From assembly GCA_964036275.1 (NCBI GenBank), contig OZ038433.1, positions 11,399,446 to 11,463,445 on the forward strand: a stretch of 64,000 nt of DNA, given 5' to 3'. Both the position numbers and the translations under genes were made by a program. Numbering within the stretch: position 1 is the first letter of the stretch; each line of letters opens with the position of its first letter. The notes under the pieces are model-generated. The model made no database searches. It saw nothing but the letters and a program-made list of their open reading frames with translations, and was not told the DNA's origin. This DNA is from Litoditis marina. Lineage: Eukaryota > Nematoda > Chromadorea > Rhabditida > Rhabditidae. Of this stretch, positions 34,301 through 44,400 are shown one piece after another.

Positions 34301-37300
34301 AAAATCATAACTGGTCAGCCCACTTGTGGGTTGTGGGTGGTTCTGAGTCCGGAAGTTTTAGTTTTCGATTCTTTATATTTTCAAATTTAAACTCGTTTTT
34401 CATTCCAGACTCCGGCTGTGAGATGCACGAAATCTCCCGTTGGATACGAGTGAAACAGGAGGTAATCGAAAGTTAGATTCGGTCTTTGACTCCCTCTTTC
34501 GATGACTTCAACTTTTGATAATATAATAATTGTTACACAGAATGTGCAACGGAACACGAGCTTATGAAGAAAAAAATGTGGCACAGAAAAAGTTATCTTA
34601 TTTTATTTTGGTATCACATGCCTTGCTCGCGTAATAAATTCCTCTATTCTTCTATGCGTGCATTCATTCATATGAACCAAATTACATTATTATCATTATT
34701 ATTATTTATTATTTGTTTTTAATACATATTTCAGTATTATTATATATAGGTGAACTACTTCTTCTCCGACGTGGCGGAAGCCTTTGAAGTGCCGCGAGAG
34801 GAATGCCCCGAGGCACTCTCGGCAGCCGAAAAACTGTCGATCGTTGGACTCAGACGAGATCTCAAGAGATGCTGTCAGTTCATTCTGTATAATCCTGGAA
34901 TAACCTATAGTTTTCACTAAAATTCTAGTGTGTGCGCGACATTTCTGTTTTCCCAAAGTTTCACCTCTGACGAAAACAGTTGTATTCTCTCAATGTGATT
35001 ATTTCTTCTAAGTACTTGGTCCTACAGTTCTCTTACTTGCTGTCGATGAAGCACAATAAGTCGAAAACTGCTCACGCGGTGACGCGTAATCCATCTAGTC
35101 AATTTATGTGAACAAAGTCCATTTTTCTTGGAAAAATTTTATTAAAACCGTTTTCAGTCACCGCCATGCTTCCGATTCTCGAGGCCGGAGCTGCCCTCAA
35201 AGATCTGCTTCTCTGGAAGAACCCTCTCTCCACCCTATTTCTTACTCTGGTAGGTCAATGTATTGACAGTTTATGGGAACCTTCAGTATTCCCCTTCGAA
35301 CACGGTCATGCTGGTCTAGTCTGTTGTTTTTGTAGTTTGTAGTTGAATCTAGATGCGTTTGGTACGTACTACGAATCAAAACTTTAGTGGTATTTTCGGA
35401 TTGAGTTATTAAGCTTAGTAGTAAAAAAAATATTCGAAATGTTTAGTTATAAGTTCACTGATATGTTCCTATGGTTTTGTTTTTCAGGTGTACATGTACT
35501 CTATCGTTCGGGGCTGGACAGCTTCCCTCGTGCTCCTTCTACTGTTGCTCCAGCTCTCATTCAACTACCTCAGGACAGTCAAGTGAGATATCAGATAATA
35601 ACATTATTGTGTTAGAATCGAAGAGAATTACCGAAAATTAAACCCGGAAATCAGTGATTGAAATTCATATGTGTCGCGGAGTTCAGTAGTCATGAATTGC
35701 ATTTATTTTGAGCAACTACGAAATTTTGAAACACTTTCAGAAGGAAACAAAACTATAGTATTAATTGAATTTCACCAGACACTGTTATTCTCTCCCATTC
35801 GGCTGTGTTTGTTGTTTGGTGCCGATGCGTTTTTGAATTTTGAGTTCTATCCGTTGTTCAACAGCTACAAACTACACCGCTCACCAAACTACAATGCTCA
35901 TAATCCAAACTACAAAACATAACTTTTCATAAACCAACGTCGACCCTTTACAGGAACATCAACATCGGCATCTGTTTCCTGCCTCGCCGCGAGGTGCCAT
36001 CGCCCAGCCTCGATGTCTCGGGAGCCCAGCTGATTCTGACGATCGCCAGAGTAGCACAACACCTACTGAGATTCGGCGCCAACTTTTTGGAGAAACTACA
36101 CAGGTAACTTGTCGCGGAACTATTAACTTATCGTAGTGTTATATTTATTTTAAACAAAAATATTTGTTGTGATTAAAACTTTTGATGTTGTAATGAAAAT
36201 GTATGCTCAGTGAAAGGCTTTTTACGGACTATTCATACTTCGTGCTTTTTCCTTAGCAATAGCCAATAGACATCCGTAGTTTTAAAGTAAAAACTTTATA
36301 ACTTGAGATCCTGTGGAAAACTGCACAATTTGGTGTGTGTTTTTCCACGTTTCATATCATTGTTCAACGGAATCCTAGTAAAACATCAAAACTAGGAGTA
36401 GATTGAATAGGCACGTTAAGTTAGCATTCTAATGAGGAATCGTGCACTTTGCCTTTGCACGTTTCTGAGTTTTTCTGTGTTTTATATGGTTCACGTGACT
36501 GTGCAATTGACTAACAATATAGTTTGGTTGGAAGTTGCTCGAAGAACCAAGTTTCATTTTGCAGTCTTCTAACATGGAAAGACGAACACGTAACATGGAG
36601 GTTCTACTACCTGGTAATCTACTGGCTGACCCTCTCTCTTCTATTCAACACCGGGACCTGTCTCGGAATGTGCGGTACGTGACGATATTTCACAATACAA
36701 AATACAACATACAAAGTGAACACAATTATTCTCTATTTTATCTGCATAAGTGAAGAGTGTTTCCCAATGTTTCCATGTTCGAATGAGTTCCAGAAACACA
36801 TCACATAAGTTTTTGAACACCTTGGACACTAAACATCTTTAATTAAATCGATGTAGTTAAGATCGAAGAATCTTATAGAAATACTAAGCGCTCTTGTTTT
36901 GAGTTTTGACTGGGGCTTTCGACTCAGTTTTCCGAGTTCTCGAAGCCACAACTTCGAAGTTTTCGAGTTTCCGAGCTCGACTCTAAAATACTCTTTTCAA
37001 GTCGAGTTCCCAGTTCCACTTCAGTTCAACAACCCTATTTCAGCCATGACCCTGGGTGTCCGTCTGTTCGTGACCACGTATCTATTCGATAGATTCCCCC
37101 GACTTCGCAACCGCCTCGACACTTTCGGCTGGTTCTACAGAAATCTGCCCCTGAAACACTCGGTGGTGACACCACGCGGCAACCCACTCAAGACCGACGA
37201 GGAGCGATGTGTGAGTGTCTTTTTCACCATGACTATAACAAATGCGCTCAAGTTATGCTAAATACTCACTGCACTAATTATGCTGATCAGTATTTTTGCC

Positions 37301-39982
37301 AGTCGTAAAAACTGCCGATATGCTCCTTTAATTACGTTAATATCTCTCATTCTCGCTTTCTTCGTTTTCTGTACTAAGTTTGTCGTCTTTCGTGTGCTTT
37401 GCTGTGAATTGTGTAGCTGGCGCCTGCTGTGAAATTGTCTCTTTATAGAACCTCTACGGAGTCGACAATCTTTATTTTTCTGTATTTTTAACCATCATTA
37501 ACCCTGCATTTAATCACTAACTACAAGTTTTGACTTAACACTGTAGGAATCCCATAGGATCAAACGAAGGAAAACCAGGAAATTCTATGATCTGACAATC
37601 AATCGATAATGACGTCATTCCAATTCAGCCGTCCCCTTGCTCCGCGGGAACCCGCCGTTCGACCATTTGTACTGGAGAACTGTTCACGTCGCGTCTCGGC
37701 TCCAATTTCAATCTTCATCGCGTTTCTTCAAATAATCTCACCTCGATGGGCGGACAGGTAACCACACATAAATAACCACACATAAACAACAACAATAACA
37801 AACAACAACAAACAACAACCATAACAAATAACCACAAATAACCTTACCGCGTTGGCCGGACAGGTTAGAGACCGTGTACGGCTGAAACGTGAAATGTAGT
37901 TTGTCAGAAACAGAGAGCGTTTTAATCGACAAAGTCGATTTTCAGAGAAATAAAACACAGCGCTGCTCTGTAATTCCGTGTTCGTTTTCACTAACATCTG
38001 TGTAAACTATAAACTGAATAAGCTTAAGACATGATGAGGTGTAAACCTCGCATCACTTTTTGATAAACTAGAGAGTTGCAATGTAGGTAATAATATTTGC
38101 TAGCAGCTGGTACCAGCAAACGTTTGCCGAGAATTTAAAGAAATGTAGACGTACGAAAACTGATGTAACACCGCAATGACTCGAAACAACATAACTGCTT
38201 GTAACAACATTTGTTTATCTGTGAGCGTTGTATTCTGCTATCTTCTGAATAACGTTTAATATGATTCCACCAATACTTTTTGCAATTCAGGCGGTTACCC
38301 CCGAACCGTCGCCGACACCGGAACCAGTGGGCGACTTTGCTTCTCCTCAGACCTCGGTCTCCGGCGAAGAAGATTTGGACGACATTTGCACGGAAGAAGA
38401 CCCGATGCTCGAGAATGTCATTGCCTGTCAGTTTCGCCGAGTTTTCTGAATTTTCTGGCAGAATTATGACTATTTTTTCGAGATTTCACGTAGTTTTATT
38501 CAACTAGGTTTTGAAAAGAAAATACTTTTTTGCGATAAGTGTTTTCCGGAAACAGTTTTGACTTCTGATTTTGATTTTCACCCGAAAAGCATTGTTATCA
38601 GACTACAAACACAGCAGAAATGTTTGGAACATGTTCGTTTTTCCATCACCATCATAACTTCTGCTGATTTCAGTCCGTAGTTGCGTGATGAACGAGAAGG
38701 AAAAGGCGTTTCCCAAGGGAATCACTGCTGGAATTCTCTATCTGACAGACGCGTGAGTTTTTCTGCTGTGTCATACCAGTTTTCACACATACGTGGACTG
38801 CTACAGTAGGTATTTGAACCTGATGAGCGTATTTCAATGTGTTAATTAAGATCTTTGAAGTTGTTGTATTCGCTCGCTGCCGCTCACAACACGTGTATAA
38901 TTTTTCGCTCTAAAGTTTTGCGTCGTCAACAAACTACAAAACTCGATGAAAAGAGTGGCTTATCTACCTTTCTGACTCTAAGTGCGACTCATACACTTAC
39001 CATTCTTCCAAATTGACATCAAGAGTGTCTAATCTGTTTTTCTTGAATCTAAGTGTTCTTTAATAATCATAATATATTCGAAACTTACCAATTCCTTCCA
39101 GGGCCCTTATATTCCGTGCCCGCAACACTGCCGTGACCAAACCGCCCCTCATGTGGTTGTTCAGTGATATCGATTCCGTCAAGAAGGTACGTTGCTGATT
39201 TCCATAGTGTTATAGTGTATTCGATGGTAGAAGACAAGTTCGAGAAAAGAGAAAAATTTTTGCAGTTAGGAAAACAACCGTTTTTTTGTGTAGATGGTTA
39301 CCAACGGTAACCTGCACAAAAACCGTGCACGGTTAGGTTACAAAAACCACGTTACGTCGAAAATTCGCTCCGACACACCAGATTACTCAGCTTGTAGGGG
39401 TCGCTCAATAAAATGTGGGCGGGACTGGGACGGTTATGCTGTGTTTGTAGTTTTATCCCGGTGCGTTTCATCGTCATTCAACAATAGTGTTGTATTGATA
39501 GACCAAAATACAATTCGGATAAATAGTATTCATTTCACGAAAGTCTTGACTCAATCGATCGCACAATGCTCACAGTTCCCGGCCAAGTGGTCAAAAGCTG
39601 CCAGACTGTCTCACACTGTCTGCGGTCTCATTGACCTCCATGCTCTCTCGTCTTTGCAGCTGGCCAATCGAAGAATTTGACAAACTAACTGAGCCCCACC
39701 CAATTTCAGACCCACTTCCTCAGGGCGGTATAAGTGTGAGGTGTGAGCGTTTTCGACTTCCGACTAAATGTTGCGACCCTCTTATTCCTTAATTAATTCC
39801 AGATCCAGTCCCTCCGGTCCCTTTCCCTCATAGCCGGAACCCGTAAATCTGTGGAGCTAACCATAGCCGGCACCCGGAAACCGGTCCAGTTCATCGGAAT
39901 CGCGAAACGCGACGATTTCTTCAACAGATTCCACGAAATGTGTCTCTTGGCCAACTCGACCACACATTTTGTGCAAGAATAG
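16361..39982 (+). CDS. gramd4: GRAM-domain membrane protein, GRAMD4 family, about 608 aa
   Basis: Human GRAMD4 (death-inducing protein) is an organelle-membrane protein linked to apoptosis; the worm role is inferred from the family. Exons: 16361-16404, 17245-17340, 17847-17950, 32473-32527, 33906-34033, 34409-34461, 34750-34873, 35158-35249, 35488-35582, 35954-36103, 36565-36674, 37044-37210, 37629-37757, 38291-38426, 38674-38752, 39102-39186 and 39803-39982 (TAG). All phases match. Residues about 1-140 are polar and variable. A hydrophobic segment near 226-260 contains RGWTASLVLLLLLLQLSFNY, like the family's GW...LRLSLNYL motif. A second hydrophobic region is near 326-366, followed by DRFPRLRNRLDT, matching the family's CPRLRAKYDT. 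The GRAM domain is at about 500-598 (GITAGILYLTDAALIF, then RDDFFNRF). Exons 1-4 rest mainly on splice phase and are less certain than exons 5-17; the 14.5 kb intron 3 may hide exons. An alternative start could be the ATG at 33907. Confidence 0.87.
17462..17505 (+). repeat. partial duplicate of the exon 2 donor junction
   Basis: ATCACACTGCGAGAAGAAGAAG followed by GTACCGTATCCCACG repeats, with a few changes, the end of exon 2 and its donor (GCGAGAAGAGGAAG|GTACCGTAACTCACG at 17326-17355). The copy lies about 135 bases into intron 2. Confidence 0.8.
18472..19004. repeat. near-perfect hairpin with 184-base arms
   Basis: Left arm 18472-18655 and right arm 18821-19004 read as exact reverse complements over about 184 bases, with a 165-base spacer. 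Landmarks are GTGGGGGCCCAACGACTC, CTGCTGTGCGCCCC and AAAGTCGTAAAATATTTTTT. Because it sits in an intron, the primary transcript would contain a long double-stranded RNA stem. Confidence 0.95.
19100..19708 (+). repeat. tandem repeat of about 130 bases, 4.6 copies, with TGACGTCA-type motifs
   Basis: Units start at about 19126, 19256, 19381, 19514 and 19644 (periods 130, 125, 133 and 130). Each has ACGTCAACTTTGCACTT-like, TGACGTCATCTGGTCTCCAG-like and ATTGACC...TAAGATATT words. The TGACGTCA word is the cAMP-response-element consensus, but there is no evidence that it acts as one here. Confidence 0.85.
20858..20977. repeat. family E palindromic element, copy 2
   Basis: AAAGGACGATTATGCGGTCC on the left and GGTCCACATAATCGTCC on the right are reverse complements. 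The centre is GTCCTTTAAACCGCAATACA...TTGCAGTTTAGAGGACC. Confidence 0.8.
21211..21413 (+). repeat. family A repeat, copy 2
   Basis: Starts GGTATAGTCGTCATTTTCCC and ends CCACAACGGTTTGACAAATC, colinear with the copy at the right edge of the window (63835-64000) and reversed relative to 450-653. Confidence 0.8.
21482..21494 (-). repeat. poly-C/G tract (13)
   Basis: Thirteen consecutive C on the plus strand, 69 bases to the right of the family A repeat. Confidence 0.9.
23032..23281. mobile_element. 250-base inverted-repeat element flanked by TTAA
   Basis: Left end TTAAAGGGGGGCTGCATTGA; right end reads ATTCATTGCAGCCCCCCTTTAA, the reverse complement of TTAAAGGGGGGCTGCAATGAAT. TTAA at both borders fits the piggyBac-type target duplication. 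It splits one unit of the surrounding tandem repeat, so it inserted after that repeat formed. Confidence 0.75.
23612..23655. repeat. perfect 20-bp hairpin with 4-base loop
   Basis: CTGAAAGTCTAGAGAGACTG, AACC, CAGTCTCTCTAGACTTTCAG: a fully paired 20-bp stem. It has the size of a short RNA hairpin but no bulges, unlike most microRNA precursors. Confidence 0.85.
25843..25945 (+). repeat. repeat paired in inverted orientation with 29068-29184
   Basis: TGCACTGTCAGTGCACCCAT, then CGCGCACAATCAACTTTTAT, then AAAAAGAAATGTTTGATTTG. The sequence at 29068-29184 is its reverse complement over about 95 bases with scattered differences. Confidence 0.75.
29068..29184 (-). repeat. reverse partner of the repeat at 25843
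   Basis: CAAACCAAACATTTCTTTTT, then AAAGTTGATTGTGCGCGATG and GGTGCACTGACA. The two copies could be terminal inverted repeats of a 3.3 kb element spanning 25843-29184, or two independent insertions. Confidence 0.7.
29345..29735 (+). repeat. CT-rich tract with an embedded 40-base recurring unit
   Basis: Almost pure pyrimidine on the plus strand for 390 bases, with (CT)n and (TTTCTC)n runs. The unit CATATGCTTCGACCTTCCCT followed by TCTTTCCCCCTTTAAGCTTG occurs in three variants at about 29409, 29519 and 29706. It generates long false Leu/Ser/Pro frames. Confidence 0.9.
29860..30160 (+). repeat. short direct repeats containing ACCGGTACATTTTG
   Basis: ACCGGTACATTTTG occurs at about 29870, 29934 and 30147, and AAGCATATCTGCAAC occurs at 29827 and 30100, pointing to a decayed tandem repeat of about 270 bases. 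Non-coding. Confidence 0.6.
30805..31675 (+). repeat. direct repeat pairs in intron 3
   Basis: TCTCATTAGAGTG with GTGAGATTTTCCCAT appears at about 30810 and 30900. A second pair, GGCAATGACCGTGAAA with GACAAAAGAG and CTCGTCATCTT, appears at 31385-31430 and 31622-31665. Non-coding, origin unknown. Confidence 0.55.
33330..33410 (+). repeat. tRNA-like fragment, second copy
   Basis: A-box-like TAGTGCAGTGG at 33337-33347 and B-box-like AGTTCAAATTC at 33381-33391, followed by GCGGCACACAATTT. Its tail resembles that of 13184-13252. Too degenerate to be an active tRNA. Confidence 0.4.
36405..36525 (+). repeat. family C repeat, copy 6
   Basis: AGGCACGTTAAGTTAGCATTC through GACTGTGCAATTGACTAAC, in intron 10 of the GRAMD4-type gene, about 40 bases upstream of the exon 11 acceptor. 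Confidence 0.75.
36895..37040. repeat. family G low-complexity repeat next to the exon 12 acceptor
   Basis: GAGTTTTCCGAGTTC-like and TTTCGAGTTTCCGAG words, ending TTCAACAACCCT. The exon 12 acceptor (TTTCAG) ends at 37043, so the repeat runs directly into the splice site. Confidence 0.65.
39545..39675. repeat. family K repeat, copy 1
   Basis: Contains GCCAGACTGTCTCACACTGT, CTGCGGTCTCATTGACCTCC and ATGCTCTCTCGTC...GCTGGCCAATCG. Related copies are at 44216-44335 and 45655-45765 inside leo-1 introns. Confidence 0.65.
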
Positions 39983-41482
39983 GGGCTGGTTTGGTGAAAA
40001 GTAACCGAATTTTTGGGTTATCCAACCGCTTTTTCGGTTCAATTTTACCACATATGTCGTTGCAAGTAACCGCTTTTAGGTTCAGGGTTGGTTTCATAAC
40101 TTTTTTGAATAACCGGTAGCCTAAAAGCGGTTAGTATGGCCCCTAACCGGGTCAGTTTTAGAATTAACCAATTTTTCCTGCGACCCACAGTTCTGAAACG
40201 GTTAGCCGATCAAAATAAGTGATCGTTCTCAAAGTGAAAATTGTACAGCGACAGAGCAGATCACGGAGTTGGTATCGATATGTATATTTTCTTGTAAACG
40301 TAGTAAAATCAGCAACCTGCTCTTATCCATACGTATTTCACGTGCTAAGATCACGCAATTCACGTGCACAACACGTGAGGGGTGTCAATCAGTCGTGAAA
40401 CGCCAGTTAAACGTATACTCCGTGGTCTGTTTTGTCAGAGTATGCTACTATTTTATTGCATGATTCTGGTATTTCGTATATTTCTTCAACTCTCTCATTT
40501 CGAAAACCTCAAAGGTTGTTATTCTAGTCTCTCTATCGTTGGTCTACTCTATCGGCAAGCAAAACTTGTCGTTAAAGAAGGACGATTATGTGGACCAATC
40601 CCGTTACATCGGTCCTTTAAACTGCAATTGAAAAATATATTGCGGTTTAAAGGACTGAAGCGTTGCGATTGGACCACATAATCGTCCTTCTTTAACTTCT
40701 GAATTTGTTAGGTGTGGCTAGCTGGTTGTTAATTTTGCTGTTCTCTCACAGTCAAGTTGCTTTTTGTAGTTTAACGTTTGTAGTTGAGAGTAGACCAAAC
40801 CCTTGTTTTGACCCCTGAATTCCCATTATTCCGCGATTCCACTATTACCGGGTACATATTTCTTTATCATCTCGCAGTTTTTATCAAGTTATTTTCTACA
40901 TTTATATAGTCCGTTTAATAGATCTCTCTGGCAAGTCAACTCAAAGTGACTTTTTTATATTTTAGCTACCAACTACTAGTTCATTATCATTGCATGACCG
41001 AATCGCATGTATATTGTAAATATTTTGTATTTATTCGATATACGAGGTCGCCTGTATTGTCTGTCAGTCACGTGTTGTTCAAGAAAATAAAATAAATAGT
41101 TTAATCATGATCAAATAAGAAATTCCAACAAAATACACTAAACATTTCAACTGAGAACAAGACATACAAATTGAGAGAAGTGGAGATGCTGGGAGGGAAG
41201 GGAGAATTATAGAAGAAGAATTGGAGAGAGAAAGAGAGGAGAGAGAGAGAAGAGAGAAGGTATGAGATGCGGGAAACTTTATATCACACCGCTCATATTC
41301 GACTGGAAAGAAAAACTGGGGATTTTTTTTTCCGAACTTTCTAAAAGAAATGACGATTTCCACATTTGACAGAAGTGACAATTTCAACAACACATCAACA
41401 TTATGAATGTAAATTTGTAAATGTCAATTAATTTTATGAGACATTTAATAATAACAAAAACAACATAATTTCATTCACAAAA
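39983..41482. other. convergent intergenic region
   Basis: Lies between the stop codons of the GRAMD4-type gene and leo-1. Bases 40000-40200 contain repeated AACCG / CGGTTA words related to the palindromes at 50303-50565 and 51241-51497. A family E element is at 40574-40697. An AATAAA on the plus strand near 41087 could serve the GRAMD4-type transcript, about 1.1 kb past its stop. Confidence 0.45.
40574..40697. repeat. family E palindromic element, copy 3
   Basis: TTAAAGAAGGACGATTATGT on the left and ACATAATCGTCCTTCTTTAA on the right are exact reverse complements. The inner arms are GGTCCTTTAAACTGCAAT and ATTGCGGTTTAAAGGACT. The TTAA at each end may be the target-site duplication. Confidence 0.88.
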
Positions 41483-44400
41483 TCATTCGCTTTCATCGTC
41501 ACTGGCAATGATTTTCTTCTTGTGTTGCTGCTTCATTTTTCGGAACTCCTGAGAAAAACCACTAATATATGAATCGAAATTCAACTTTATACATCATACA
41601 GCACCCGTACCATACTTTTTACAAGGTGTATATGTGATTTTTTTACAATTTTAGATCTCGTTCATCTTTGTTGAAAATCTAAATTCTAAATTTTAGGTCT
41701 AGATACCCCGGGGTACCTGAATCAGCATTCATATCTGCCCCAGTTTAATCCTACGAGTACAACCAGAGGGCGTATTCACAAACATCCCCTTTTACCGCAG
41801 CCTGCGTCTCCTCAAAAATTCATTAATGCTCTGCTCTCACATCCCATCGAAATAGTGCGTAAAGAAGGAGACGCAGGATGGAAAGACTTTTTAAACCTTC
41901 TTTTTTGCCTCTTTGCTCCCTCCACGTCTCACTTTAAGTTCCCCCGTCTTTTTAATACTCATACATTTCTTTTTCAATCTTTGATTCAGTAAATACTCTA
42001 TTATCTTCTATTATAACTCTACACCTCATCCGAATCTCATTATTATTATTATTATAATTGTAAAAAGAGAATACCTCATCGGAATCGTCCGACTGGTCCT
42101 CCTTCGCGCCCTCCAGTCTCTCCGCGTCACTCTCATCCGAACTGGCGCCAATCAACGGGGCGTCGCCCTTTCGGCGCGGAGCTGGACGGCCAAAGTCCTC
42201 GTCTGAAATAGAATAAATATTGAATGAATTATAATAAAAATAGTTTGTACGGCCTATTTAATAAGTTTATCACTTCATTCTGGAGACGGACGACCAAAGT
42301 CCCCGTCTGAAATAGAATGGAATAATTTATTCGCACAACAATTATAGGAGATTGGAGAACTGTGGAACAAATGTTTTTTTTTAATTTTCCCCTAGCTATT
42401 GGTCGATGGAGTAATGCCTGAATATAACCCAACTTGTAAGGAATTGTAAGCCGCCGCACAGATGAATTCTACCCAACTCCACCCAGTTTGTATACAGTTT
42501 TCGAGTCGACTTCTAGAACCCTAGTTGCTACTGACCACTCACGTTGATCAAAGATTTGAGTCATCAGTGAACGCATGGGGACGAAAAATGAACCAAACAG
42601 TCAGAATTAGTGAAAAAATTCCGCAATTTGGGTCGCTTTTGAGCAAATTTGAGTACGGCCACAACGCGGAAGCCACAGCACGTACCTATTTTCATGGAGA
42701 CGCGCACAAATTGTCCGCAAAACGTCCGTGAAACGTATCATAAATTCAATCACCAAATTATAGAGAAAAGGTCCCTTTAAACTGAAAAAAGATTACTCTA
42801 ACATACCATCAAATCAGACAACTCTAAACGTACCAGAATCATATCTGTCCTCGAGGAATCCGCTGGTGAGACCGCGCGGTCTGTCGCGCGACGACCGCAC
42901 GCGATGCTGCTGCGTCTCGCGGCGAATCGCGGCGCGCAACGATTCTTCCTCCTTCCGCACTGCTTCCTAGAACAGGAGAGGTTCAACCTTCATATCTGGC
43001 CGAAACAAGTGAGCATCAACACCGAAAAGTGACTATGTGTGTAACTAAAAATAAGAAATAGTTTGATTCTCGCGACGGCTCATTTCTCAAAGGTAGGTGG
43101 TCCAAGGTGCGTCAATCAAAATCTGGCAAAAGTAAGCACTTACTATCGAAATAGGGTTAATTGTACGTAAGAGTTGAGTCAACAATGCTGATTGATATAT
43201 AAACAATTTCGGTAAATACGATGAGTACATTTTGACACCAAACTACAAATATACCACCCCCCTACCTTTTTCATCTCGTCCGGGTTCAGTCCAACTTCCG
43301 TCATCACCTTCACCTGACCAGATTTACGGGTACGGTCTGCCATGTTCAGGGTCACCTGAAAAAAAAACAATTGGAACTTGAATTTCAACTTTGCAATTTC
43401 ATTCCACTTCAAAGAGGATAGCTGAACTACCTTGCTTGACAACGTTTCCTGGAACCACAATGAAGAAGAATAAAAACTGATTGGGGAATCTTATGTTTTC
43501 AAATGAAAAGAATCAACCGAAGACATCAAAACCTGGCGAGTACGGTAAGATCGGGGTATCTCTTGAAAGAGATCGGTTTCGTTGGCAGCTGAGGTAGGTG
43601 AGCATTCACTAGCTCGGCCTAGTTTTGGCGGCGTGGTTGCGGGTAAACATTTCAAGCATAGATGGGTCCCGGTGTATTCTCAATATGAAAATAACCAGGG
43701 TATTGCTGAAGTTAGTCGGAATACTTATATTTCCGGTTTTGAAAAGGGGGTCGCCGGTCACATTTCTCAGTGGGGTACCGGCGACAAACAAAGACCAGTA
43801 AGGTGCGACTAAGCGTCAAAAAGTAGTCCGTTTCAGATGTAAAAACGTGAAAATTTCTGAGTTTTCTGATGAAAATTTCTGATTAGTGAAAATTTCATCA
43901 AAAGTAGACCAAATTTCTTGATTTCGGCGAAAAAGTAGTCCGTTTTCCGAATTTTTCTGACTATTCGGACAACTTCACTGATGTATGGCGACAAAAGTCT
44001 CAATCCGGTGTCTTGTGAGTGTATGGAGGTGAGGTGAACGTCGAAACTTGTCACACATCTCATATGATGCCACTAAAAACGTGCATCCCTTTCTAGATTC
44101 CCAATAAAGTGCCCCAAATCTAGTGCAATCTTTTCATCTTCTTCTTGTATCTTTGGACGGTAGCCAAAAGCCAATCTACTTTTCCTCAGACAATGCCCAG
44201 CCAATGCCCCTTTTTTATTGGCTGAACGAGACAGTGTGCAGGTCAGAGAGACGCAGACTGTCTTAGCCTATCTGCGCGTCATTGACCTGCATGCTCTCTC
44301 GTTTTTGTAGCTGGCCAATTGCAGAAAATTGGCGCTAATCGTTCTGAGTCTCTTTCAAGCTGGATGGGGTGTGGTTCATACACTTATGCTCGGAGAGCCT

